The position numbers were made by a program, and so were the translations under genes. A stretch of 64,000 bases of DNA from Komagataeibacter xylinus (GTDB taxonomy: Bacteria; Pseudomonadota; Alphaproteobacteria; Acetobacterales; Acetobacteraceae). The first letter of the stretch is position 1, and each line of letters begins with the position of its first letter. The notes under the pieces were generated by a model. The model did not search any database. It worked only from the letters and a program-made list of their open reading frames with translations, and had not been told where the DNA came from. Of the stretch, positions 26,185 to 36,347 are shown piece after piece. Location of the stretch: the NCBI RefSeq assembly GCF_031081985.1, contig NZ_JARWSK010000001.1:1-64000 (forward strand), given 5' to 3'.

Positions 26185-26451
26185 GATTGGCTGAGAATGT
26201 TTGCAAAAAACCAAGGAGACGGCTGGCTTCACTTTCCTCGCGATGGAATAATCCATAATCAGGCAGCCCGAGATTTCGGGAAATACGATATTTGGTGATT
26301 ATCTATCGCCGAAGTATTGATCGCCTTCAGGACGTGAGCAGGCAGAGGCTGGACATTGCCGGATTACTCGGTCGCGACCTGGCTGGCTACCGCCGTAAGA
26401 AATGCCTGATGGGGGAAAGACATCACGCCGTATGCCGACAGGAGTGCTGTT

Positions 26452-27303
26452 CTACTTCAAGGAAGCGGCCCGGATCGTAGCCTCCAGCCAAGCACTAATG
26501 CGTGTCGCGACCTCTGCCTCAATGCCAAAATAGCCGTGTGGCGTAAGCGAACTACACTTCTTTTCAGACCGGGTTATGCCGCCTGCCACCATTAACACGG
26601 TGACTTCACGACTGCCCGTCATGGCCGCGCCAATTCGCTTTGCATCCTGTGGCGGGGCAACATTGCATCGGTCATCGTAATTGGCGACAACGAGAACAGG
26701 CGCCTGCACCTTCTCCGGATGGGCGCTGAAAACGGTTTCTCCGCTGCCGCCCATAACGGATACCGATTCAGTCAGCACAACACCGGCAATATCCCCTGAA
26801 GCGGCATGGGCTGCGCCATTGACGGCAGCAATGGCACCCTGGCTTGTACCAAGTAGAAAAACAGGCCCTGAGTCCTGTCTATGCACGAAAGCGATGATAT
26901 CCTCGACAAGATGGGCATAATGCGCGGAACTACGCTGCCCGCGCAGATTGAGACGGCCAACTGTATCGGGAATGAGAACCGCAAACCCCTGCCTGTTCCA
27001 CGCGGCACGCGTTCGCACGACGAAGTTGTCGCCATGACGGATGTGCCCGTCCTGCCCGAGGCCAATGTCACCAGTTCCGCCCGGGAACATGATGATCGTT
27101 GCCAATGGCCGTTCCGGGGAACTGAAAATGGCCCGGACAGACCCGCCTGCACGGAGAGGTATATTCAGGACACGTTCAGTGATGCCCGGATCTGGAATGT
27201 TGCCAGTCATTCCTAGTGCGGTGCGATCACCGGCAAATCCCACGCATGGCAGGAGAACGCAGGCAGCCAGCACGATAATCGTGCAGCACAGATAGTTCGG
27301 CAT
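26452..27303 (-). CDS. Secreted alpha/beta hydrolase-like protein
   Basis: 283 residues from ATG 27303, with a signal-type N-terminus (YLCCTIIVLAACVLLPCVGFAG). The fold is dienelactone-hydrolase/BAAT-like: MFPGGTGDIGLGQDGHI, nucleophile Ser in LLGTSQGAIAAVN, Asp in NYDDRC and His in SLTPHGYFGIEAEVA. It probably hydrolyses an ester in the periplasm; the substrate is unknown. Upstream in-frame ATGs at 27330 and 27339 are possible. About 270 bases between the HxlR gene and its end hold no supported gene. Confidence 0.75.
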   Translation of the reverse strand: MPNYLCCTIIVLAACVLLPCVGFAGDRTALGMTGNIPDPGITERVLNIPLRAGGSVRAIFSSPERPLATIIMFPGGTGDIGLGQDGHIRHGDNFVVRTRAAWNRQGFAVLIPDTVGRLNLRGQRSSAHYAHLVEDIIAFVHRQDSGPVFLLGTSQGAIAAVNGAAHAASGDIAGVVLTESVSVMGGSGETVFSAHPEKVQAPVLVVANYDDRCNVAPPQDAKRIGAAMTGSREVTVLMVAGGITRSEKKCSSLTPHGYFGIEAEVATRISAWLEATIRAASLK

Positions 27304-27437
27304 GGGCCTGTGCTGACTGCTTCTGATCATTTCACCCAATGCCCAGGCCCATTATTGCTCATGGTCCGAAGACCAGACGTGGTCTCCGAGCCGCCTCATA
27401 TATCATTGTGGCGTTCCGTTTGTGGAACGGCCAGCCT

Positions 27438-28199
27438 TCAGATGGCCTGACCGCCAGAGACTTCGATCCGCTGCGCGTTGACCCAGCGATTATCCTCGGA
27501 CAAAAGCGAGGCAATCATGGGGCCAATATCGTCAGGAAGGCCGGGACGCCCAAGTGCAGTGATCTCCCCAATATGGCGGGCAATGTCCGGATTGTCCCGT
27601 ACCATGCCGCCCGAGAAATCGGTCTGGATCGCGCCTGGCGCTACCGTATTGACGGCAATGCGGCGGGAGCCGAGTTCCTTGGCCATGTAGCGTGTCATCA
27701 CTTCCACCGCGCCCTTCATCGCGGCATAGGCAATCCAGCCGGGATAGGAAAAGCGCGTCAGGCCGGATGAGATGTTCACGATCCGCCCACCATCCGCGAT
27801 CAGCGGCAGTAGGGTCTGCGTCAGGAAGAACGGACCCTTGACGTGAACGCGGTAGGCGGCATCGAAATCCTCTTCGGTCACCTCGCCGAACAGCCCCTCA
27901 TGGGACGTACCGGCCATGTTGACCAGATAATTGAAACGCGCGGCTCCCCATTCGCCCAACACGCGTCGGACCTCATTGGCAAAGGCAGGAAAGGCGTGTG
28001 TATCGCCGGTGTCGAGTTGCAGGGCCACCGCGCGGGTGCCGCTGCTCTGGACATTCTCGGCCACCTCATCGGCTGCGGATCTGTTGGTGTGGTAGGTGAA
28101 AATCGACGAGACGCCGCGTCGGGCGAGAGCCTCAACGGTGGCGCGGCCCAGTCCACGGCTGCCGCCGGTGACAATGGCAATGGTGTTCGCGTCTGGCAT
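27438..28199 (-). CDS. SDR family oxidoreductase
   Basis: 253 residues, classical SDR: TGGSRGLGRATVEALA, NMAG, ISSGLTRF, YAAMKGAVEVMTRYMAKELGSR and NAQRIEVSGGQAI. It resembles the SDR at 4086 throughout and is probably a paralogue. ATG 28199 follows GGAGAG. Divergent from a LysR gene 101 bases away, which is likely its regulator. Confidence 0.9.
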   Translation of the reverse strand: MPDANTIAIVTGGSRGLGRATVEALARRGVSSIFTYHTNRSAADEVAENVQSSGTRAVALQLDTGDTHAFPAFANEVRRVLGEWGAARFNYLVNMAGTSHEGLFGEVTEEDFDAAYRVHVKGPFFLTQTLLPLIADGGRIVNISSGLTRFSYPGWIAYAAMKGAVEVMTRYMAKELGSRRIAVNTVAPGAIQTDFSGGMVRDNPDIARHIGEITALGRPGLPDDIGPMIASLLSEDNRWVNAQRIEVSGGQAI

Positions 28200-28300
28200 G
28201 GGTCTCTCCATCTGATGAGGGACCGATCTTGGTCACAACGCCGCCTGTTCGATAAGATCGCTCTTTCCGCCAGCATTGTTTTGCGCCATGGAATAATCCC

Positions 28301-29203
28301 ATGGACAGGCTTGCTACACTCGACCTCTTCGTCCGCATTGTTGACCGCAGCAGCTTCAGCGCCGCGGCAGCAGATTGCGGCGTCTCCCGCCCGGTTGCGA
28401 CCGCTGCGATCAAGGCGCTGGAGCAGAGGCTCGGCACCCGACTGCTGCACCGATCGACCCGCCACGTCCGGCCAACCGAGGAAGGGGCCGCCTATTATCG
28501 CCGCTGCGTGGCGATCCTGGCGGACCTTGAAGATGCCGATCGTGGTGCGAGTGGCGCTGTGGCCGGCCTGTTGCGCGCTGACGTCATTGGGCGTCTGGCC
28601 CGTATGACCCTGCTGCCAGCATTGCCGGACTTCCTTGCGCGCCATCCGGCGCTAACCGTTCATGTTGGCGAGGGCGAACGGTTTGTCGATCTGGTGCGCG
28701 AAGGGGTGGACTGCGTGGTCCGGACCGGAACCCTGCCGGACAGTGACATGATCGCCCGGCCACTGGGTGTGATGGAAGAGGTGACGGTCGCCAGCCCGGC
28801 CTATCTGGCGCGGCACGGAATGCCCGCCTCTCCTGACGATCTCGATGGACATCAGATGATCGGCTTCGTATCCTCACGCACCGGTCAGCCTCTGCCACTG
28901 GAGTTTATGCGCGGCGAGGAGGTGATTGAGGTCTCGCTTCCCGCACGCCTGCTGGTCGGCGGCGTTGATACCTGCGCCGAAGCGGCCAGGCTCGGCTTTG
29001 GCCTCGTGCAGGTGCCGCGCTATGGCCTTGAGGATGACCTTGCAAATGGCACGCTGATCGAAGTCCTCCCTGATTTCCCACCCACGCCAACGCCGGTTTC
29101 TGTGCTTTACCCGAGCAACAGGCAGCTTTCTCCGCGTGTGCGGGTGTTCGTGGACTGGCTGGTGGAGATTATTGGCCCGCGCCTTCATCCACAATGCGCG
29201 TAA
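28301..29203 (+). CDS. LysR family transcriptional regulator
   Basis: 300 residues. N-terminal helix-turn-helix (DLFVRIVDRSSFSAAAADCGVSRPVATAAIKALEQRLGTRLLHRSTR) and a type 2 periplasmic-binding-like effector domain. It belongs to the large LysR group with short effector domains that often control adjacent oxidoreductases. Divergent from the SDR at 27438; the shared intergenic region is 101 bases. Confidence 0.9.
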   Translation: MDRLATLDLFVRIVDRSSFSAAAADCGVSRPVATAAIKALEQRLGTRLLHRSTRHVRPTEEGAAYYRRCVAILADLEDADRGASGAVAGLLRADVIGRLARMTLLPALPDFLARHPALTVHVGEGERFVDLVREGVDCVVRTGTLPDSDMIARPLGVMEEVTVASPAYLARHGMPASPDDLDGHQMIGFVSSRTGQPLPLEFMRGEEVIEVSLPARLLVGGVDTCAEAARLGFGLVQVPRYGLEDDLANGTLIEVLPDFPPTPTPVSVLYPSNRQLSPRVRVFVDWLVEIIGPRLHPQCA

Positions 29204-29209
29204 GCGTCC

Positions 29210-30151
29210 CTACGCGGGCGCGAAGGCGAGATAGAGCGAGATCGTGGCAATCGAGAACACGGTGGAGGCCAGAACGACCCGTCCGGTAAGGGCTGCCTCC
29301 CGATCATAGAATTCCGCCAGCATGAACGAGCCGGTTCCCGTGGGGAGGGCGGCAAGAAGCACGGCAATATGTGTCATCGCCGGCGGCAGGTGCAGCACGG
29401 GCGCTGCGATGATCCACGTAACCAGAGGCTGGGCGATCAGTTTCAGGCCGACAAGAATGGCGGCAGTCGACGGGCGTGCAGACGCACCACCGGCCGAATT
29501 CCCGGCAAGGAACAGACCGAGGGCGATCAGGGCGCAGGGGGATGCAGCCCCGCCGAGAAGCTTCAGGAAGGCATGAACGGGTCCCGGCAGATGCCCACCG
29601 GATACCATGACAAGGCCACCAAGGGCTGGCGCCACCAGCAAAGGATTTTTCACCAGCGAAAAGAGCGTTTTCGCAACGATGTCGCGCGGTCGTGCTTCAG
29701 TCTGCAATCCGGCCTCGATCAGGACAATCGCTATAACAAACAGTACACAGACCGTCACGATCGTGGCGATGAGCGTCGGCGCCATGCCGGTATCGCCGAC
29801 AAGAGACAGGACGAGCGGGAAACCGACGAACCCCGTATTGGCGTAGCTCGCGTTCAGTCCGTCAATGGCGGCATCGGCAAGATGATGTCCTGTTGATACC
29901 CGCCACCACAGCGTCCCGGCAAACACGATAAAACAGCCGAGCGTGAACGCCGCAATGAATCCCGGCTCCCACAGATCAGTCATTTTTGCATTCGCCACGA
30001 TGTCGAACAGCACCGCGGGCAGCGCAAGGTAGACGACGAGCCGATTGACCTCGCGCGTGGCATTGGGACCCAGCGCGCCTGATTTGCGTGCGATCCATCC
30101 GGTAAGGATGAGGGCGAAGATAGGCAGGACGATCAGCAGATTGTTCAGCAT
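29210..30151 (-). CDS. AEC family transporter (auxin efflux carrier/malonate type)
   Basis: 313 residues with ten hydrophobic segments in two similar halves: LIVLPIFALILTGWIARKSGAL at the start, NASYANTGFVGFPLVLSLVGDTG in the middle and GTGSFMLAEFYDREAALTGRVVLASTVFSIATISL at the end. The family moves organic anions or auxin-like molecules. Divergent from a LysR regulator at 30251; convergent with the previous LysR gene with six bases between stops. Confidence 0.9.
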   Translation of the reverse strand: MLNNLLIVLPIFALILTGWIARKSGALGPNATREVNRLVVYLALPAVLFDIVANAKMTDLWEPGFIAAFTLGCFIVFAGTLWWRVSTGHHLADAAIDGLNASYANTGFVGFPLVLSLVGDTGMAPTLIATIVTVCVLFVIAIVLIEAGLQTEARPRDIVAKTLFSLVKNPLLVAPALGGLVMVSGGHLPGPVHAFLKLLGGAASPCALIALGLFLAGNSAGGASARPSTAAILVGLKLIAQPLVTWIIAAPVLHLPPAMTHIAVLLAALPTGTGSFMLAEFYDREAALTGRVVLASTVFSIATISLYLAFAPA

Positions 30152-30250
30152 CAGGGATCTCGGGCGGTCAGCAAAAGCGTGACGCTACCGGAGGCTATTG
30201 ATATAATCCAATGCTCATATGGTTCACGATCAATGCTTTCAGGGTATCAG

Positions 30251-31138
30251 ATGGACACGCGGCATATGCGGTATTTCATGGCCCTGGCGGAGACGCTTCA
30301 TTTCGGTCGGGCCGCCGGGCGGATGAACATGAGCCAGCCGCCGTTCAGTCGCCAGATTGCCATGATCGAGCGCACGTTGGGCGTGAAGCTGTTTGAACGA
30401 AACTCGCGCAATGTGGCGCTGACCCCAGCCGGAAAACACTTCATGAAAGACTGCCGAAACGTGCTCGGGCAGTTTGAGGAGGCCTGCCGGGATGTCGGGC
30501 TGATTGCCAGCGGCATGAAAGGCGAGATGCGGTTTGGATTCATGATGCACGCCGCCCACAGCGTCGTGCCGCAACTTGTGCAGCTTTATGCGGAGGCAAG
30601 GCCGGATGTCCGCCTTGTGCTTGATGAACGCACGCCGACAGAAATCGATGAGATGCTGGTGGCAGGAACACTGGATGCCGCCGTAACATTTGACTGCGGA
30701 TATGCGCCGCACCTGCAGACCGTGCTGCTGGCCAGGGAGCGATTACGCATCATCATGCGAAAGGACCATCCCCTTGCCACGGTCGGCCAGATCGGCCCTG
30801 AGGAACTCCGCGAGGAGAAGATCATCGCGGCACCTGCCGCGACGGCGCCGGCTCTGCGATCCGCGATCAACAGCTATTTTTCGGCCAGGGGAATTGTCCC
30901 GCATGTCGTGCTTGAACCGCGGTTGCAGCACACGATCATCCAGCTTGTTGCAAAAGGGCTGGGCGTAGCCCTTATCCCCGCATCGCTGTGTACCGAACTG
31001 GGGGCAGGACTGATATCACGGGCTTTGACAAATGCGCCTCAACTGGACGTTGTCCTTCGCGCGCCGATTACTACAAAAAACCCCGCAGTCTCGACATTCA
31101 TGGAAATCGGGAAATCGATACAGCGGGCTTTACTCTAA
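30251..31138 (+). CDS. LysR family transcriptional regulator
   Basis: 295 residues. MRYFMALAETLHFGRAAGRMNMSQPPFSRQIAMIERTLGVKLFERNSR is the LysR helix-turn-helix of the BenM/CatR-like branch, which senses aromatic or organic acids; EMRFGFMMHAAHSVVPQLV opens the effector domain. ATG 30251 fits the family start; ATG 30233 is also in frame. Probably regulates the divergent AEC transporter. Confidence 0.9.
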   Translation: MDTRHMRYFMALAETLHFGRAAGRMNMSQPPFSRQIAMIERTLGVKLFERNSRNVALTPAGKHFMKDCRNVLGQFEEACRDVGLIASGMKGEMRFGFMMHAAHSVVPQLVQLYAEARPDVRLVLDERTPTEIDEMLVAGTLDAAVTFDCGYAPHLQTVLLARERLRIIMRKDHPLATVGQIGPEELREEKIIAAPAATAPALRSAINSYFSARGIVPHVVLEPRLQHTIIQLVAKGLGVALIPASLCTELGAGLISRALTNAPQLDVVLRAPITTKNPAVSTFMEIGKSIQRALL

Positions 31139-31197
31139 ATCCATGTAACCTATGCAGAGAGGCTGCTTCCAATATCTTCGCTATCCGTATTCCATCG

Positions 31198-31827
31198 TCA
31201 TGAGTAGAGTAATTTCATGATGTCTTCCGACGCCAGACCCAGACCAAGCATAATCATGATCGCTCCGGATATGTAGCCGGTCACGATGGATGCTCTGGGG
31301 CGGCTGCTTAATATTGTCCGCGCGCCAAATCCGACCATCAGATAGATGGATACGCAGTTTATTGTGTGAATGATGCCCAAGATCCCGATCTGTAAAAAGA
31401 TCGGCCACGATGAACCCGGATTTGTAAACTGGGGCAAAAGGGCAAGAAAAAACAGAAGAGCCTTGGGGTTCAGGCCACTGATGGCGAACCCTTTGGTAAT
31501 CCAGCGCCGTGCGCTTGTTTCCCGTTCCTGTCCCTCTTTCGGCAAGGGAGGATGACGCAGCAGGGAAATGCCGAGTTTTATGAGATAGGCCGCGCCTGCA
31601 AATGTCAGAATGGTGACTGCAAGCGGCATGCTGGCCACAAGCGCACCGATACCACCAGTGACTGTTCCTGTAATGGCGATATATCCCACAAACAGGCCAA
31701 ATACCGCGGGAATGACTGCGGCATGAGCACGTATCCCAGCGGAAATGACATACGCCCAGTCAGCACCAGGAGTTGCGGCAAGGAGGATGGAGATCGTCCA
31801 GAAGGCAAGAAGTGTATGCAAAATCAT
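31198..31827 (-). CDS. LysE/RhtB family amino acid exporter
   Basis: 209 residues with six hydrophobic segments. ATPGADWAYVISAGIRA is the conserved first motif and GFAISGLNPKALLFFLALLPQF the second. Members export amino acids or their analogues. Divergent from an Lrp/AsnC regulator, the usual pair for such exporters. Confidence 0.92.
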   Translation of the reverse strand: MILHTLLAFWTISILLAATPGADWAYVISAGIRAHAAVIPAVFGLFVGYIAITGTVTGGIGALVASMPLAVTILTFAGAAYLIKLGISLLRHPPLPKEGQERETSARRWITKGFAISGLNPKALLFFLALLPQFTNPGSSWPIFLQIGILGIIHTINCVSIYLMVGFGARTILSSRPRASIVTGYISGAIMIMLGLGLASEDIMKLLYS

Positions 31828-32026
31828 CGAAGACGCGTCGCTTTAGAAGAAAATTCACAAGGTCCCACGGCGTTTCATGCTCTCCGATTATGATCCGGAT
31901 CACCATTCCTGCGACGCGAGAGAGGGCAGGATAGCGCGGACCAGCGGATATGGGGTTGCGTTTATGCCAATTTTTCCGCCAATATCTGGCATATGATTGC
32001 GCCAGAATGTTTATGCATGATATAAA

Positions 32027-32485
32027 ATGCCAATGAAACTGGATGCGATTGATCGGCGTATTCTTCACGTTCTTCAGGAAGATGGCCGCTGCCCTAACAA
32101 TGAACTTGCCAGGCGCGTCGGGCTTTCTCCCTCGCCATGTCTGCGCCGGGTGCGGATGCTGGAAAAAAGTGGCGTTATCGAAGGATATGTCGCCGTTGTG
32201 AATCCCGCAAAAGCCGGGTTCGGCGTGACGGCTTTTGTCAGGATATGGCTGACGGGAGAAGACGAACGGCAGTCCGAGCATTTTGTCGAGGAAATTGGAA
32301 AACTTCCACAGGTGACGGAAGCGCATGTCCTTGCGGGAGATTGTGATTTCCAGTTGCGCGTTGTCGCCGAAGACCTTCCAGGACTGAGACGTTTTCAGAG
32401 CGAATACCTTGCGCTGATCAAAGGCGTGCGAAGTATGAAGACCGACATTCCTCTCCTGAAGGTCAAGAACGCAAGCTTTGCATAA
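32027..32485 (+). CDS. Lrp/AsnC family transcriptional regulator
   Basis: 152 residues. Helix-turn-helix LDAIDRRILHVLQEDGRCPNNELARRVGLSPSPCLRRVRMLEKSGVIEGY followed by the RAM ligand domain (VTEAHVLAGDCDFQLRVVAEDL). A second in-frame ATG at 32033 is equally possible. It lies 199 bases from the divergent LysE gene and is expected to regulate it in response to an amino acid. Confidence 0.92.
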   Translation: MPMKLDAIDRRILHVLQEDGRCPNNELARRVGLSPSPCLRRVRMLEKSGVIEGYVAVVNPAKAGFGVTAFVRIWLTGEDERQSEHFVEEIGKLPQVTEAHVLAGDCDFQLRVVAEDLPGLRRFQSEYLALIKGVRSMKTDIPLLKVKNASFA

Positions 32486-32609
32486 GATCTCTCACCAATC
32501 ATGCTGGAGATGATGGAAGCGAAGCGGGCTGCCAATTATATTGGCTCGTTCTTGAAAGCATCGTCTGGAGATCAATTCTTCCGTTCTGATCTGACAGAAT
32601 GCACAACAT

Positions 32610-33512
32610 TCAGGCACGTAAATACGCCTGAAGGCGCGGAATGACAAAGTCGAGAAACACCCTCACGCGCTGGGGTGTCTGTTTGCTGCCAAGATAGAGC
32701 GCATGGATCTGTTCTTCGTCCTGCGCGTCCGCATGAGCCAGAACCTCAATGAGACGGCCGGCCTTGATGTCATCGCGCACATGATAGTCGCCGAGCCGCG
32801 CCAGCCCTGCACCCCGTAGCGTCAGCCGTCTGACTGTCTCGCCGTTATTGGCAAGTAGGGGACCTCGGACGATACGATCCGTAATGCGGCCTTTCTCCTG
32901 CAGCGGCCAGACAGGGGCGGCACGCCGGAAATTGAAGCCAAGGCATTTGTGTTGGTCCAGATCATCAATGCGCTGCGGTGTGCCAAACCGTCTCAGGTAA
33001 TCCGGCGATCCGACAATCTTGCGTCGTGCCGTGCCGATACGCCGGGCTGTCAGATTTGAATCCTGCAACGGTCCGACCCGAAAGGCGATATCCGTGCGGT
33101 CAAGATAAAGGTCCGTCAGTTCATCGGAGAGCGACAGATCAATGACGATATCCGGATAGGCATCCCAAAATTCGGGAAGGAGAGGCTCAAGCGCCAGCGC
33201 TCCAAAGGCCACCGAAGCATTGATGCGCACAGTGCCGCCCGGCCGAACCGATCCTGTGGTGAGCGCATGTTCCATATCGTCAAGTTCGGCGATCAGCGCC
33301 TGAGCACGCTCGTAGTAAAGCTGCCCTTCCGGCGTAACGGAAAGCCGCCGTGTCGAACGTTCGAGCAGGCGTACGCCAAGGCGTGTTTCAACGCGGGCGA
33401 TCAGTTTGCTTATCGTCGAGGGCGTTGTCATTGACAGGCGGGCTGCCTCGGAAAAACTGCCGCTTTCCACGACACGCAGAAACATCTGCATTTCGCCAAT
33501 CCGGTTATCCAT
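32610..33512 (-). CDS. LysR family transcriptional regulator
   Basis: 300 residues: MQMFLRVVESGSFSEAARLSMTTPSTISKLIARVETRLGVRLLERSTRRLSVTPEG plus an effector domain. ATG 33512 (MDNRIGEM) is preferred. Divergent from the MdaB/sorbosone-dehydrogenase pair, which it probably controls. Confidence 0.9.
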   Translation of the reverse strand: MDNRIGEMQMFLRVVESGSFSEAARLSMTTPSTISKLIARVETRLGVRLLERSTRRLSVTPEGQLYYERAQALIAELDDMEHALTTGSVRPGGTVRINASVAFGALALEPLLPEFWDAYPDIVIDLSLSDELTDLYLDRTDIAFRVGPLQDSNLTARRIGTARRKIVGSPDYLRRFGTPQRIDDLDQHKCLGFNFRRAAPVWPLQEKGRITDRIVRGPLLANNGETVRRLTLRGAGLARLGDYHVRDDIKAGRLIEVLAHADAQDEEQIHALYLGSKQTPQRVRVFLDFVIPRLQAYLRA

Positions 33513-33712
33513 CAGCACCTCTTTGATGAAACAGGTTCACAAGTGTTGTGGAGAAGCAACGGATTATCAAAGCCTGTCAAGTTTATCATGTTGCGTAGGG
33601 AACAGATGCCGCTCGCACCACTGATGCGCCGTCATATTGAAAATTCTTCCGGACAATGGTTCTGAATTCTGAGCAGGCATATCCGGGATGCTTTTTGCAG
33701 GACATTATTACG

Positions 33713-34324
33713 ATGAAAAACATTCTTCTTCTGAACGGCGGCAAGGCTTTCGCCCATTCTCATGGTCGTCTGAACGACACGTTGCATGACGCCGCCCTTG
33801 AACTCCTGTCGAACGCGGGTTTCAACACGCGGCAGACAAAAATCGATGCTGGCTATGATATTCAGGCCGAAGTCGAGAATATCCTGTGGGCGGATCTGGT
33901 CATCTACCAGATGCCGGGCTGGTGGATGGGCGCGCCGTGGACGGTCAAGAAGTATGTTGATGAAGTCTTCACCGCCGGTCATGGCACGCTTTATGCCAAT
34001 GATGGGCGCAGCCGGTCGCATCCTGAGCGCAAATACGGTTCAGGCGGCCTGCTGCAGGGGAAGCATTACATGCTTTCCCTGACATGGAACGCCCCGGAAG
34101 AGGCCTTTGTCGATCCGGCACAGTTCTTTGAAGGGAAGGGGATTGATGCGGTCTATTTCCCGTTCCACAAGGCGAACCAGTTTCTGGGTATGGCACCGCT
34201 TGCAACGTATCTTGCGTCAAACGTTATGAAGGAACCGGCGGTTGATCGGACCGTCGCGCGCTACCGTGCCCATCTTGCAGACGTTCTTGGCTTTGTCCTG
34301 CCAGAGGGCGGTGCTGAAGCATAG
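33713..34324 (+). CDS. mdaB: NAD(P)H quinone oxidoreductase, MdaB-like
   Basis: 203 residues, flavodoxin-like fold. KNILLLNGGKAFAHSHGRLN, WADLVIYQMPGWWMGAPWTVKKYVDEVFTAGHG and GLLQGKHYMLSLTWNAPEEAF closely follow MdaB, an FAD enzyme that reduces quinones by two electrons with NADPH. It lies 48 bases before the sorbosone-dehydrogenase-like gene on the same strand and opposite a LysR regulator. Confidence 0.9.
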   Translation: MKNILLLNGGKAFAHSHGRLNDTLHDAALELLSNAGFNTRQTKIDAGYDIQAEVENILWADLVIYQMPGWWMGAPWTVKKYVDEVFTAGHGTLYANDGRSRSHPERKYGSGGLLQGKHYMLSLTWNAPEEAFVDPAQFFEGKGIDAVYFPFHKANQFLGMAPLATYLASNVMKEPAVDRTVARYRAHLADVLGFVLPEGGAEA

Positions 34325-34372
34325 CACGAATCGCAGGGTTTTTTCCGGGTAACATGGAACCGAGAGAATAAC

Positions 34373-35716
34373 ATGAAGACATGGATACGTTGGGGGAGTG
34401 CCGGAGTGATCGGCCTTGCAGTGCTGGGTGCAGCGACATGGGAACTCATCCTGCGTCCGGAAACCGCATCCCTTCCCGTGACGGCAGGAACAGGCCCGCA
34501 CCCAGATCTGCCGCAGCCCAACCATACCCTGTTTCCGACTGTCAATGTCGCGACACCTGTGGGTTGGGCGGAGGGAAAGGTACCCACACCCGCTCAGGGG
34601 CTGGCGGTTGCGCCCTATGCGAAGGGGCTTGACCATCCCCGATGGCTTTATCGGTTACCCAATGGCGATATTCTGGTGGCCGAGAGCAACTCGCCCAAAA
34701 CGGATGTCCAGACGCTCAAGAATCGCATTGCGGGGTTTGTGATGGGCAAGGTTGGCGCGGGGGAGGCCAGCCCGAACCGGATTATCCTGCTGCGCGACAC
34801 AAAGGGCAATGGGTCAGCGGATACCCGCACGGTGTTCCTCGACCATCTCTACTCGCCCTTCGGCATGGCGCTGGTGGGCAATGATCTCTATGTCGCCAAC
34901 GCCAACGCAATCCTTCGTTTTCCCTATCATGAAGGTGATACGCGGATTGATGCGCCGGGAACCAAAGTTGTGGACCTGCCGGCAGGCTACAACCATCACT
35001 GGACAAAAAACCTGCTCGCCAGCCCGGACGGGCGTTTCCTGTATGTGACCATCGGGTCCAATAGCAATGTCGCCGATAACGGGATGGACGTCGAAGAGGG
35101 GCGGGCGCGGATCGACAGGCTTGATCTGAACACGGGAAAGCTGACGCCCTATGCAACCGGGCTGCGCAACCCGAACGGCCTGGCCTTTGAGCCGGAGAGC
35201 GGTGCCCTGTGGGTGGTGGTCAACGAGCGTGACGAAATCGGCAGCGACCTCGTTCCCGACTACATCACCTCGGTCAAGGAAGGCGCATTCTATGGCTGGC
35301 CTTACAGCTATTACGGCCAGCATGTTGATACACGGGTCTCGCCGCAGCGACCGGACCTTGTGGCACAGGCAATTGCGCCGGATTACGCGCTTGGCCCGCA
35401 TACGGCCTCCCTTGGCATCACCTTCTCTCAGGATGCCACCCGGCTTCCGGATGCCTGGCGTCATGGGCTGTTCGTCGCACAGCATGGATCGTGGAACCGT
35501 CGCCCCAAGAGTGGCTACAAGGTCATCTATGTGCCGTTCGCCGATGGGAAGCCGTCCGGGCCGCCGGTTGATGCACTTACGGGTTTCCTGACGACCGACG
35601 AAGAGCATGTGCATGGTCGACCCGTGGGCCTCACGGTTGACAGGTCGGGCGCATTGCTGGTGGCAGACGATGTGGGTGGTGTTGTGTGGCGTGTGTCCGG
35701 TAACACCGCCGAATGA
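34373..35716 (+). CDS. PQQ-dependent sugar/L-sorbosone dehydrogenase-like protein
   Basis: 447 residues. An N-terminal hydrophobic segment ([19 protein letters not shown]) anchors or exports it. The rest is a six-bladed propeller of the soluble glucose/sorbosone dehydrogenase family: [72 protein letters not shown] and [22 protein letters not shown]. Relatives in Gluconacetobacter oxidise L-sorbosone or other sugars in the periplasm using PQQ. The substrate here is unknown. Ends in a strong hairpin terminator. Confidence 0.85.
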   Translation: MKTWIRWGSAGVIGLAVLGAATWELILRPETASLPVTAGTGPHPDLPQPNHTLFPTVNVATPVGWAEGKVPTPAQGLAVAPYAKGLDHPRWLYRLPNGDILVAESNSPKTDVQTLKNRIAGFVMGKVGAGEASPNRIILLRDTKGNGSADTRTVFLDHLYSPFGMALVGNDLYVANANAILRFPYHEGDTRIDAPGTKVVDLPAGYNHHWTKNLLASPDGRFLYVTIGSNSNVADNGMDVEEGRARIDRLDLNTGKLTPYATGLRNPNGLAFEPESGALWVVVNERDEIGSDLVPDYITSVKEGAFYGWPYSYYGQHVDTRVSPQRPDLVAQAIAPDYALGPHTASLGITFSQDATRLPDAWRHGLFVAQHGSWNRRPKSGYKVIYVPFADGKPSGPPVDALTGFLTTDEEHVHGRPVGLTVDRSGALLVADDVGGVVWRVSGNTAE

Positions 35717-35752
35717 GTGGGGTGCAGACTGGCCGCACCCGGCTCATTTTTT
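35713..35752 (+). terminator. Intrinsic terminator after the dehydrogenase gene
   Basis: ATGAGTGGGGTGC pairs with GCACCCGGCTCAT across an eight-base loop and is followed by T6. The stem begins within the last codons, overlapping the TGA stop. Confidence 0.85.
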
Positions 35753-35843
35753 AGATCCGTTCAGAACTGACGCATCAGGAGAAAGGTTACCTGAAAAAGA
35801 GGAACCGGCGTCATCGAGGCCCGTATCTGGAGCGATCAGTATC

Positions 35844-36347
35844 TCAGGTCATGACGGCTTCGAGGCTGTATTCCTTCGCGTCCAGCCCGAGAAACGCGCA
35901 GATCGCTGTGACAACCAGCATATGGTCGTCACGCTGATCCAGTCCCGAGACGGTTACGGAGCCGATCACGCCGGTTTTGTCCAGTACGATCGGGAAGGCT
36001 CCGCCATAGGGAGCATAATCCCGGAGCGATAAACCATAGCGTTCCTCTAGCGTCACGCCCTTTGTTTTCAGTTCAAGCCCGATTGCGTAACTGCTCCGCC
36101 GATAGTGATCGACCATGTTGGATTTGCGGCGGATCCAGTCGGTATTGTCCGGCGTCGATCCCGGCAGGGCAGCAAAGAACAGGGGACGGTTGAAGGTCCG
36201 GACATCTATGGCGATCGGTGCCCGGTTCGTCTGTCCCCATTCCCGCAGGAACTGGCCGAGCTGCCATGCATCGGCCTCGTCGAATTTTGCAAAGGCGAGT
36301 TCGCGTTCCTGCTGCGCGATCATGCGCAGGTCATCTGCTATGGCCAT
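35844..36347 (-). CDS. UPF0303 / heme-degrading-domain-like protein
   Basis: 167 residues. The pattern WGQTNRAPIAIDVRTFNRPLFFAALPGSTPDNTDWIRRK and YGLSLRDYAPYGGAFPIVLDKTGVIGSVTVSGLDQRDDHMLVV matches the UPF0303/HbpS-GlcG-related family; biochemical role not established. It overlaps the Gfo/Idh/MocA gene by 10 bases and is last in a three-gene operon with the DeoR regulator. Confidence 0.85.
   Translation of the reverse strand: MAIADDLRMIAQQERELAFAKFDEADAWQLGQFLREWGQTNRAPIAIDVRTFNRPLFFAALPGSTPDNTDWIRRKSNMVDHYRRSSYAIGLELKTKGVTLEERYGLSLRDYAPYGGAFPIVLDKTGVIGSVTVSGLDQRDDHMLVVTAICAFLGLDAKEYSLEAVMT

Noticed and set aside
26185-26451. Possible short gene between HxlR and hydrolase
   Set aside because: Only a 62-codon frame with no ribosome site or similarity that I can defend.
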